Source of the DNA: SpSt-600 sp042408195 | GTDB lineage: Bacteria > Chloroflexota > Anaerolineae > SpSt-600 | Assembly: GCA_042408195.1 (NCBI GenBank) | Contig: JBHOQL010000006.1 | Location: 1 to 37,608 of the forward strand | DNA: 37,608 nt | Direction: 5' to 3' | Shown here: in pieces, positions 32,014 through 37,608 of the stretch | How the letters are laid out: each line of letters starts with the position of its first letter | Position numbering within the stretch: the first letter of the stretch is position 1 | The notes under the pieces: model-generated | Seen by the model: only the letters and a program-made list of their open reading frames with translations | Told to the model about the DNA's origin: nothing | The model's database searches: none | Position numbers and translations under genes: made by a program

Positions 32014-32759
32014 AGGCTTTCAAGCGCTTTCTTGATCTTATCTGGGTAATCGGAGCCAATGCAGTCTATCCCCCATGAGGCCAGAAGGCGAGCAATCGCC
32101 GGGTCGTTCACCACCCATGTACTTATGGCAAGGCCGGCCTCGTGGGCTCTTTCCACCAGGGTTTCATCCACGTAGGCAAAATGAGGGTGGATAGCATCGG
32201 CTAGAGCATCTCTGGCGGCTCTGACCGGATCCACCAGAGCACCAACGTAAAGTATACCGCCTGCTATTTCCGGAGCAATTTCCTTTGCTCTTCTGACAAA
32301 TCGGTGGTCAAAGGAGATAATTTCCACCTCTTTTTCCATCCCGCAAGCCCTTATAACCTCTACGGTCCTTTCCACAATGTCTTCCCGTTCGCCGAAGCCC
32401 CTCTTTATTTCCACTACGATGGGCACTTTCCCTTTGCCCCACTCTAGGACTTCTTCTAACAGGGGTATCCTGGCGCCGGCGAATTCTGGCCCGAACCATT
32501 TGCCCGCATCCAGGCTTCGGATTTCTTCCCAGGTGGTTTCTCCGATGAGTTTGCGCAGTCCCGTCGTTCGCTCAAGGGAATCATCGTGGCAGACCACTAT
32601 GAAGCCATCTCTGGTTATGTGCACGTCAAGCTCAATGACATCCACTCCCAGTTCCAAGGCTTTCTGGAAAGAGGGGAAAGTGTTTTCTGGAGCATATCCT
32701 TTGGCTCCGCGGTGACCGAGGACTAAGGTCTTTCCTTGCCTTCGGAGAGGGAATGCCAT
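32010..32759 (-). CDS. ugpQ: glycerophosphodiester phosphodiesterase
   Basis: A 249-residue soluble enzyme that hydrolyses glycerophosphodiesters to glycerol-3-phosphate and an alcohol. The family signature is complete: LGHRGAKGYAPENT at 15-28 (catalytic His and the PENT element), VIELDVHITRDG with the metal-binding Glu-x-Asp, and VVCHDDSLERTTG with the second catalytic His. VVEIKRG, SFDHRFVRR and GIDCIGSDYPDKI follow in order. I start at ATG 32759 because GAGGAGG lies just upstream; a TTG at 32774 overlaps the plsC stop but has no site. It has no signal peptide, so it is cytoplasmic. As the last gene after cmk and plsC it fits phospholipid turnover. Confidence 0.92.
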   Translation of the reverse strand: MAFPLRRQGKTLVLGHRGAKGYAPENTFPSFQKALELGVDVIELDVHITRDGFIVVCHDDSLERTTGLRKLIGETTWEEIRSLDAGKWFGPEFAGARIPLLEEVLEWGKGKVPIVVEIKRGFGEREDIVERTVEVIRACGMEKEVEIISFDHRFVRRAKEIAPEIAGGILYVGALVDPVRAARDALADAIHPHFAYVDETLVERAHEAGLAISTWVVNDPAIARLLASWGIDCIGSDYPDKIKKALESL

Positions 32760-32770
32760 AGCTTTCCTCC

Positions 32771-33400
32771 TCAAGCGTAATATCCCCTGTATTGCGGGGG
32801 CAACATGGCCGCTATTTCTCGCATGATTTTTTCTGTGAACCCTTCCAGAACAAACTTATCCCTGGAGAAGGGTGGTGGAAAAACGGGCTTTCCGAAGGTC
32901 AAAGTGAGGCGAGGCCTCTTAAGACGAAGCAGCTTTTCCACTGCGTCCTCCGTTCCGGTTATGGCTGTGGGGACAACTGGAGCCTGCGCTTTCATGGCTA
33001 AATAGGCTACCCCGTTCCGAGCCTTTTCCAGAGCTCTGGAGGGGCTGCGACGTGCTTCCGGGGCTATTGCAAGGGCTTTCCCCTGCGCGAGTGCTTCCAG
33101 GGAAAGGCGTATTACATTGCGGTCAAATTCATCGCGGTGCACTGGGATGACCCCGTAGAGGCGCAAGAGCAACCCCACCACAGGCACCCTGTAAAGGTCG
33201 GCCAAGGCTATGCCCTCCACCTTCCTCGGGGCAAAGGCCACCACCAGCGGGGCATCTAGATGGCCCAGATGGTTTATGGCTATAATAACAGCCCCCTCTC
33301 TGGGGACATTTTCTCCCCCTCGCACTTCTACTCGGCTAAGAAGCCGGAACAAGAACCTCAGGAGGGGTACTGCAAGCCAGCGGAAGATCCTCCTAAACAT
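32771..33400 (-). CDS. plsC: 1-acylglycerol-3-phosphate acyltransferase
   Basis: A 209-residue membrane-associated acyltransferase that converts lysophosphatidate to phosphatidate. A hydrophobic N-terminal segment (WLAVPLLRFLFRLLS) precedes the catalytic HX4D motif in INHLGHLDAPLVVAFAPRK near residues 42-60. Motif II is represented by YGVIPVHRDEFDRN, motif III by IAPEARRSPSR (family FPEGTRS) and motif IV by APVVPTAITG. The size matches short PlsC forms. ATG 33400 overlaps the cmk stop by eight bases, so translation is coupled. The pairing of cmk with plsC is recurrent in bacteria. Confidence 0.9.
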   Translation of the reverse strand: MFRRIFRWLAVPLLRFLFRLLSRVEVRGGENVPREGAVIIAINHLGHLDAPLVVAFAPRKVEGIALADLYRVPVVGLLLRLYGVIPVHRDEFDRNVIRLSLEALAQGKALAIAPEARRSPSRALEKARNGVAYLAMKAQAPVVPTAITGTEDAVEKLLRLKRPRLTLTFGKPVFPPPFSRDKFVLEGFTEKIMREIAAMLPPQYRGYYA

Positions 33401-34070
33401 CGCCGATCATTTCCAGCACTTTATGGAAAACTTCTTCTATTCCCATGAAGGTGGTATCAATGACTATGGCGTCTTCGGCAGGGCGCAGAGGAGCTAAAGG
33501 GCGGGTGCTGTCTATCCGATCCCTATCCTGCATGATTTGCAAGACTTCCTGGTAAGATATGCTCTTGCCCATAGCTAAGAGCTCTTTCCAGCGGCGCCTC
33601 GCCCTCTCCTCCACGGAAGCATCGAGGTAGATTTTCAAGTCGGCCTCTGGCAGCACCACAGTTCCTATATCCCTGCCCACCATGACAATTTTACCCTTAA
33701 GGCCGATGCGGCGCTGCTTTTCTGTCAAAGCCTCTCTTACCCCTGCATAGGCGGAGACGAGGGAGACCGCCCTATCCACTTCTGGCCTTCTGATATCCCA
33801 AGTTACGTCTTCTCCATCCACGAAGACTGAACACTGTCTACCATCCTGGATTGTCGGTGGGGTGACTTCAATGTTGAGGGACTTGGCGAGGTCAGTGATA
33901 GCCTTCTCATCTTCTATGGGTATCCCGCGTTTGATGGCAATCCAAGTCACTGCTCTGTACATAGTTCCGGTATCAAGATAAGCATAACCAAGGATCTGAG
34001 CAAGCCTTTGGCCCAGAGTGCTCTTGCCAGAAGCTGCAGGCCCATCTATGGCTATTATAGAGGGTTTCAT
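33393..34070 (-). CDS. cmk: (d)CMP kinase
   Basis: A 225-residue cytidylate kinase that phosphorylates CMP and dCMP with ATP. The P-loop is IAIDGPAASGKSTLGQRLA at the N-terminus, followed by YLDTGTMYRAVTWIAI, a CMP-binding signature. IVMVGRDIGTVVLPEADLKI is the second landmark, then ASVEERARRRWKEL (lid). TRPLAPLRPAEDAIVIDT closes the core. Length fits the family (about 225). I start at ATG 34070, where GGAGAAGG lies seven bases upstream; an upstream TTG at 34091 lies at the -10 box and is excluded. It heads the cmk-plsC-ugpQ operon. Confidence 0.95.
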   Translation of the reverse strand: MKPSIIAIDGPAASGKSTLGQRLAQILGYAYLDTGTMYRAVTWIAIKRGIPIEDEKAITDLAKSLNIEVTPPTIQDGRQCSVFVDGEDVTWDIRRPEVDRAVSLVSAYAGVREALTEKQRRIGLKGKIVMVGRDIGTVVLPEADLKIYLDASVEERARRRWKELLAMGKSISYQEVLQIMQDRDRIDSTRPLAPLRPAEDAIVIDTTFMGIEEVFHKVLEMIGDV

Positions 34071-34090
34071 CTCAACCTTCTCCAAAACCA

Positions 34091-34119
34091 ATTATCTACA
34101 TTTAAGCTCTGCAAGGCAA
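34091..34119 (-). promoter_or_regulatory. promoter for the cmk operon
   Basis: On the minus strand, TTGCCT (complement of 34114-34119), a 17-base spacer and GATAAT (complement of 34091-34096). Start near 34084, about 14 bases before ATG 34070. It is divergent from the metallophosphoesterase promoter. Confidence 0.55.
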
Positions 34120-34166
34120 GTCTTGTCTCTCTCCCTTGGCAGTGGGATTCCTGCCTTGTGCCTTTT

Positions 34167-34194
34167 TTGACAAAAACCTGCTTAGCCCTATAAT
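34167..34194 (+). promoter_or_regulatory. promoter for the metallophosphoesterase gene
   Basis: Perfect TTGACA at 34167-34172 and perfect TATAAT at 34189-34194 with a 16-base spacer. The start point near 34201 leaves about 14 bases before ATG 34215, containing GGAGGGG. Confidence 0.8.
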
Positions 34195-34214
34195 TCCTAT
34201 GGAGGGGTGGGAAA

Positions 34215-34958
34215 ATGCGATATCTCATAATCTCGGACATTCACTCAAACCTGGAAGCTCTGGAAGCAGTCCTCAAAGATGCTGATGGACTCTACGAAGC
34301 TGTATTATGCCTCGGGGATATAGTGGGTTACGGGCCAGACCCCAACGAGTGCGTGGAGCGGGTGAGAGAACTTCCTTCCCTTCGGTGTGTGGCAGGCAAC
34401 CACGATTGGGCTGCTATCGGTAAGCTTGGAGTGGAAGAGTTCAACACTGATGCCAGAATAGCTACCTTCTGGACTCAGAAAGTTCTCACCCCAGCATCCG
34501 CAGCCTATCTGCACAATTTGCCTGAGACGATCGTTTTAGAAGACAAGCTCACAATAGTCCATGGTAGTCCCCGTTATCCAATATGGGAATACATCCTCAC
34601 TTGCATAACTGCTCTGGAGAATTCTCAGTACTTTGCCACTCCCTGGTGCCTCGTAGGCCATAGCCACATCCCTGTAATTTTTGCCCTGAATGAAGATAAT
34701 CGTGAGAAGTGCGCATTCGTCGTCTTGGATGAAAACAAACCCTTCTTTCTAGAGCAGGGTTTTCGCTTCATTATAAATCCGGGTAGTGTAGGACAGCCCA
34801 GGGATGGAGACCCCAGAGCGAGTTACATGCTCCTTGATTTAGAAGGAAGTGTGGTGGAACTCAGGAGAGTGCACTATCAGGTGGAAAAGACCCAAGCCAA
34901 GATGGAAAAGGTTGGACTTCCATCGCGCCTCATCGCCCGGCTAACCTTCGGGTGGTAG
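34215..34958 (+). CDS. calcineurin-like metallophosphoesterase
   Basis: A 247-residue cytoplasmic two-metal phosphoesterase of the YfcE/MJ0936-like type. The metal ligands appear in order: IISDIHSNLEAL (D-x-H), CLGDIVGYGPDPNEC (GD), VAGNHDWAAIG (GNHD), TIVHGSPRYPIWE (H) and VGHSHIPVIF (GH-x-H). GSVGQPRDGDPRASY near residue 195 is typical of this subgroup. It should hydrolyse phosphodiesters or nucleotide phosphates; the substrate is not readable. It has its own strong promoter and no close partner. Confidence 0.92.
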   Translation: MRYLIISDIHSNLEALEAVLKDADGLYEAVLCLGDIVGYGPDPNECVERVRELPSLRCVAGNHDWAAIGKLGVEEFNTDARIATFWTQKVLTPASAAYLHNLPETIVLEDKLTIVHGSPRYPIWEYILTCITALENSQYFATPWCLVGHSHIPVIFALNEDNREKCAFVVLDENKPFFLEQGFRFIINPGSVGQPRDGDPRASYMLLDLEGSVVELRRVHYQVEKTQAKMEKVGLPSRLIARLTFGW

Positions 34959-35140
34959 CCTCCGCGAGTTGAAAACTAGTTACCCCACAGCGGGCTTCGA
35001 AAAAACTAAATCAGTGTCTGATCAAAATCAACGGCAGTAAAGGGACTAATTTCACAAATCAGTTATCCAATCCTATCTTCATAGGTGTGCTATCCTGGGA
35101 CCGAAGGGCAGAACGAGCCGCGTCGCTTTAGGATAGAAGC
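34959..35140. other. non-coding gap before the ArsR-type gene
   Basis: About 180 bases with no supportable gene. CTATCCT near 35090 and AGGATAG near 35130 form a loose inverted repeat 40 bases apart, just upstream of the regulator's promoter, and could be an operator half-site pair. No terminator with a T run was seen. Confidence 0.4.
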
Positions 35141-35169
35141 TTGCTTTTTCTTCGCAGTGCAATTATATT
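35141..35169 (+). promoter_or_regulatory. promoter for the ArsR-type regulator
   Basis: TTGCTT at 35141-35146, a 17-base spacer, and TATATT (5 of 6) at 35164-35169. The same TTGCTT -35 appears in the 6379 promoter. Confidence 0.5.
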
Positions 35170-35189
35170 AATGCTGGAGGTCGGTTTTT

Positions 35190-35519
35190 ATGGCTATAAC
35201 CGATGAACTGCAGCGTGAAGTGGTCCTTTTGCATGCCCAGATCTGTCAGGGACTGGCAGATCCCAAACGCATACTTATCCTCTATGCCCTCGCTGATGGC
35301 CCCCGTAGGGTAACGGACCTCGTGGAAATCCTCGGCTTCCCTCAACCTACAGTTTCTCATCACTTGAAAATTCTGCGTGAGCGCGGTCTAGTCATTACCG
35401 AGCAAGAAGGTCCCGTTGTTTATTACGCACTGGCCGACAGGCGGGTGATCCAGGCTTTGGACATTTTGCGCGAAGTATTAAAAGATAGGTTGACCAAACA
35501 GGCCAGCCTATTTCGGTAA
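35190..35519 (+). CDS. ArsR-family winged-helix regulator
   Basis: A 109-residue DNA-binding repressor. The winged-helix core is clear: GLADPKRILILYALADGPRR, VTDLVEILGFPQPTVSHHLK (recognition helix), ILRERGLVITEQEGPVVYYALAD (wing). The metal site of classical ArsR/SmtB members (ELCVC in the recognition region) is absent; here the equivalent stretch is VTDLVEILG, and only one cysteine is present (QICQGL). It probably senses something other than arsenic-type metals or acts through thiol chemistry on that Cys. GGAGG lies ten bases before ATG 35190. It precedes a DUF362 gene and the DsrE2-TusA pair and could control them. Confidence 0.9.
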   Translation: MAITDELQREVVLLHAQICQGLADPKRILILYALADGPRRVTDLVEILGFPQPTVSHHLKILRERGLVITEQEGPVVYYALADRRVIQALDILREVLKDRLTKQASLFR

Positions 35520-35560
35520 ATCCAGGTCCCCAATTTACTACTGGCTGGATTTGTTAAATT
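35518..35560 (+). terminator. possible terminator after the ArsR-type gene
   Basis: AAATCCAG (35518-35525) pairs perfectly with CTGGATTT (35545-35552) around a 19-base loop, overlapping the stop codon and followed by GTTAAATTT. The long loop makes it a modest candidate. Confidence 0.35.
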
Positions 35561-35632
35561 TGTCTGAGCAACCAGCCTTTGCATCAGTAGAATCGAATAA
35601 AGCAGGCACGAACTTAAAATAAGAGGTCAGGA

Positions 35633-36700
35633 ATGGTTAAGCAACTATTTACCGCATACTATAGGGAATTTTCGTCCCGGGTGATGGCTTCTAACAGCGC
35701 AAGCATATTCACGCCACCGTTGGATGCTTGCGGGCGGGCCTTTTCACCTGCTATTTCCTCCGTTCCCTCCACGTCAACCTCAGCTCCGTCGCTTCACCAA
35801 CCGCTGGCGAAAGTAGCTCTGGTCAGGGCAACCGACCGGGCTGAGGGTGTACGCCGCGCCCTGGCTCTTCTGGGCGTACCTGATGTGAGAGGGAAAAGGG
35901 TAGTTCTAAAGCCCAACTTTAACAGCGCCGATCCTGCCCCCGGCTCCACCCACAACGATGTCCTGCGCACTCTGGTGGAAGTTCTTTGGGAAAAGGGGGC
36001 CCGCTCTATAACTGTCGCTGACCGGAGCGGGATGGGTGATACCCGCAAGGTGATGCAACGGAAGGGCATCTTTGCCCTCGCCGCTGAACTCGGATTTGAA
36101 ATATTAGTTCTGGACGAACTTGGTCCTGAGGACTGGGTTCCCATCAGGCCACTTGGAAGCCATTGGCTGCGGGGATTTCTTTTCGCTCGCCCCATTATGG
36201 AATCTGATGCTATAGTTCAAACCTGCTGCCTAAAAACCCACCGTTTCGGGGGTCATTTCACCTTGTCTCTGAAGAATTCTGTAGGCATGGTGGCAAAGTA
36301 CGGGCCCGACGGGTACAATTACATGGCTGAGCTGCACAGCTCACCCCAGCAGCGGAAAATGATCGCCGAAATCAACGTTGCCTACAAGCCCACCCTAATT
36401 GTGATGGATGGGGTGGAAGCCTTCGTTTCGGGTGGACCTGAAAGGGGAAAGAGAGTGCAGGCAGGAGTGATCCTGGCGGGTGCAGACCGGGTGGCAGTGG
36501 ATGCAGTAGGGGTGGCGATCTTGAGGCTCTTCGGCACTACTCCGGAGGTGGAAAAGGGACCAGTGTTCGCGCAGGAGCAGATCGCCCGGGCTGTTGAGCT
36601 GGGGCTCGGCGTGTCCCGTCCAGAAGATATCCAACTCATTACTGATGATGCTCTCAGTGCAGAGTTTGCCGAACGGGTACGGGAAGTGCTCGAAGGTTAG
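35633..36700 (+). CDS. DUF362-domain protein with N-terminal extension
   Basis: A protein of up to 355 residues with a DUF362 domain from about residue 58 (AKVALVRATDRAEGVRRAL) to ~300. Typical blocks are GKRVVLKPNFNSADP, STHNDVLRTLVEVL, AIVQTCCLKTHRFGGHFTLS followed by LKNSVGMVAKYGP, and VMDGVEAFVSGGPERGKRV. The family is of uncertain function and often carries ferredoxin domains; none is present here. Residues 1-57 are Ser/Pro-rich and not part of the domain. Candidate starts are ATG 35633 (GAGGTC before it) and ATG 35684. No start codon lies nearer the domain except a TTG in the hairpin region, so the extension seems real. C-C in QTCCLKTH might be functional. Confidence 0.85.
   Translation: MVKQLFTAYYREFSSRVMASNSASIFTPPLDACGRAFSPAISSVPSTSTSAPSLHQPLAKVALVRATDRAEGVRRALALLGVPDVRGKRVVLKPNFNSADPAPGSTHNDVLRTLVEVLWEKGARSITVADRSGMGDTRKVMQRKGIFALAAELGFEILVLDELGPEDWVPIRPLGSHWLRGFLFARPIMESDAIVQTCCLKTHRFGGHFTLSLKNSVGMVAKYGPDGYNYMAELHSSPQQRKMIAEINVAYKPTLIVMDGVEAFVSGGPERGKRVQAGVILAGADRVAVDAVGVAILRLFGTTPEVEKGPVFAQEQIARAVELGLGVSRPEDIQLITDDALSAEFAERVREVLEG
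35698..35732 (+). repeat. inverted repeat in DUF362 N-terminal region
   Basis: CGCAAGCAT (35698-35706) and ATGCTTGCG (35724-35732) form a perfect nine-base-pair arm with a 17-base centre, followed by GGCGGGCCTTTT. It sits within the extended N-terminal coding part. Confidence 0.5.
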
Positions 36701-36723
36701 CTTCAGGATGTGACGATTCACCC

Positions 36724-36752
36724 TTGCAATCTTTGCGGAGTCGTGGTATTAT
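36724..36752 (+). promoter_or_regulatory. promoter for the DsrE2-tusA pair
   Basis: TTGCAA (36724-36729), a 17-base spacer and TATTAT (36747-36752), with a TGG just before the -10 that makes an extended -10 element. The leader to ATG 36798 is about 39 bases. Confidence 0.65.
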
Positions 36753-36797
36753 TGAGCTATCTGAATACAAGCATATTTTAATATCGGAGGAGCTAAA

Positions 36798-37283
36798 ATG
36801 ACCCAGCACGAGCACGAATCAAAGAAAGCCTCAATAGTTGTTTTCAGTGGTGACATGGACAAAGTAATGGCCGCTTTCATCATTGCCACCACTGCCGCCG
36901 CCAGCGGTATTGACACCACTATGTTCTTTACCTTCTGGGGCCTACAAGCCATTAAGAAGAAAGTTCCTACTGGCAAAACTTTCTTTCAGCGCATGCTGAG
37001 CTTGTTCCTCAAGGATATCAACGGCATTGGCCCCAGCAAGCTGAACATGGGCGGGCTCGGCCGTTGGATGTTCAAGAAAATGATGAAGCAACACAACGTC
37101 ACGCCCCTGCCCGAGCTGAGGAAGATGGCCGTTGATATGGGTGTTAAACTCCTGGCCTGCCAAATGAGCATGGAGGTCATGGGCATCCGCCGGGAAGACC
37201 TAATTGACGAAGTGGCTGATGTTGTCGGGGCGGCTACTTTCATTGCCGAAGCGAGCAAGTCGCATATAACACTGTTTATCTAA
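36798..37283 (+). CDS. DsrE2-like (DsrE/DsrF family) sulfur-transfer protein
   Basis: A 161-residue protein of the DsrE/DsrF/DrsH-like family. The opening, KASIVVFSGDMDKVMAAFII and then DTTMFFTFWGLQAIKK, and the cysteine-bearing KLLACQMSMEVMGIRREDL near 115-135 are characteristic of DsrE2-type proteins. The Cys in ACQMS is the likely persulfide carrier. These proteins accept sulfane sulfur and pass it to TusA in sulfur-oxidising and other anaerobes. One or two helices may be membrane-associated (MAAFIIATTAAASG). GGAGGAGC (36786-36793) precedes ATG. tusA follows 17 bases after the stop, which supports this assignment. Confidence 0.88.
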   Translation: MTQHEHESKKASIVVFSGDMDKVMAAFIIATTAAASGIDTTMFFTFWGLQAIKKKVPTGKTFFQRMLSLFLKDINGIGPSKLNMGGLGRWMFKKMMKQHNVTPLPELRKMAVDMGVKLLACQMSMEVMGIRREDLIDEVADVVGAATFIAEASKSHITLFI

Positions 37284-37300
37284 AGCTCAAGGAGGTGCAA

Positions 37301-37540
37301 ATGGCTGAGTTCACTCCTGAAAGGACCCTGGATGCGCGCGGGCTCAAGTGCCCCATGCCGGTGGTCAAGACCAGCCAAGAGATAAAGAACGTCTCCGTGG
37401 GTGGCATCCTGGAAGTCCTAGCTACTGACCCGGGCTCTGTCGCTGATATTCAGGCCTGGTGCAAGAGCACCGGAAACGAACTTGTGGGCATGGAGAAGGG
37501 CGAAGGCGTCTTTAAGTTTTACATTCGTAGGGTAAAGTAA
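37301..37540 (+). CDS. tusA: TusA-family sulfur carrier protein
   Basis: A 79-residue cytoplasmic sulfurtransferase carrier. The CPxP motif with the active Cys is in LDARGLKCPMPVVKTSQEI near residues 10-28. The rest matches the small alpha/beta fold (ILEVLATDPGSVADIQAWCK, then FKFYIRRVK). It takes persulfide sulfur from a donor such as DsrE2 or a rhodanese for tRNA thiolation, cofactor synthesis or sulfur metabolism. The start at ATG 37301 has AAGGAGGTG six bases before it; an in-frame GTG at 37295 lies within that site. Nothing could be called in the remaining 68 bases. Confidence 0.92.
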   Translation: MAEFTPERTLDARGLKCPMPVVKTSQEIKNVSVGGILEVLATDPGSVADIQAWCKSTGNELVGMEKGEGVFKFYIRRVK

Positions 37541-37608
37541 AAAGATCAACTGCCTTTTGGAGTGCGCCTGGAAACGCATCTTCGAAGGTCAGGGCAGCCT
37601 TGGCAATG

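Overview
The window looks like a chromosomal segment of a Chloroflexota bacterium, most like Anaerolineae or a relative. This is inferred from features typical of that phylum as I know it: secreted proteins with Pro/Thr/Ser-rich linkers of the PTPTP kind, a very large kelch/DUF11 surface protein ending in FLPLVLRNY, a Flp/Tad pseudopilin cluster, and a sugar-binding protein close to the Thermus glucose/mannose type. No rRNA, tRNA or CRISPR array is visible, so the placement is by protein style only.

Layout. 1-540: wreck of a DDE transposase, split into two opposing pieces that share a perfect 31-bp inverted repeat at the window edge. 588-4970: a secreted FGE-sulfatase-fold lipoprotein without the catalytic cysteines, then a glucose-type ABC importer (LysM-fused binding protein, terminator, two permeases; no ATPase here). 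4971-6288: gene-poor stretch with a frameshifted IS4-type transposase remnant. 6445-8480: two unknown proteins in one operon. 8643-11750: an FGGY sugar kinase followed by a sphingosine-1-phosphate-lyase-like PLP enzyme. 12048-16534: five tightly packed genes: korD and korA of a 2-oxoacid:ferredoxin oxidoreductase, an HD hydrolase, and two polytopic proteins resembling degenerate NuoL/M/N or Mrp antiporter-type subunits; no korB or korC is present. 16821-20552: trpD, an unknown protein, and a lipoprotein gluzincin metallopeptidase. 20520-23695 (minus): an MFS drug-type exporter and a GT39-like membrane glycosyltransferase.

23845-32013 is a surface/pilus locus: a 49-aa Flp pilin, two TadE-like pseudopilins, a TadG-like protein with a vWA domain and CnaB-like tail, and a 1582-aa kelch/DUF11/CARDB protein. 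32010-34070 (minus): cmk, plsC and a glycerophosphodiester phosphodiesterase, a CMP/phospholipid operon. 34215-37540: a metallophosphoesterase, an ArsR-type regulator, a DUF362 protein, and a DsrE2-TusA sulfur-carrier pair.

Several sigma-A-like promoters can be read directly (near-consensus -10 boxes with 16-17 bp spacers) and were used, with Shine-Dalgarno spacing, to revise several start codons. The parts most worth follow-up are the korDA/HD/antiporter-like operon without korB, the kinase/S1P-lyase pair, the LysM-binding-protein fusion, and the layered pilus/giant surface protein locus.
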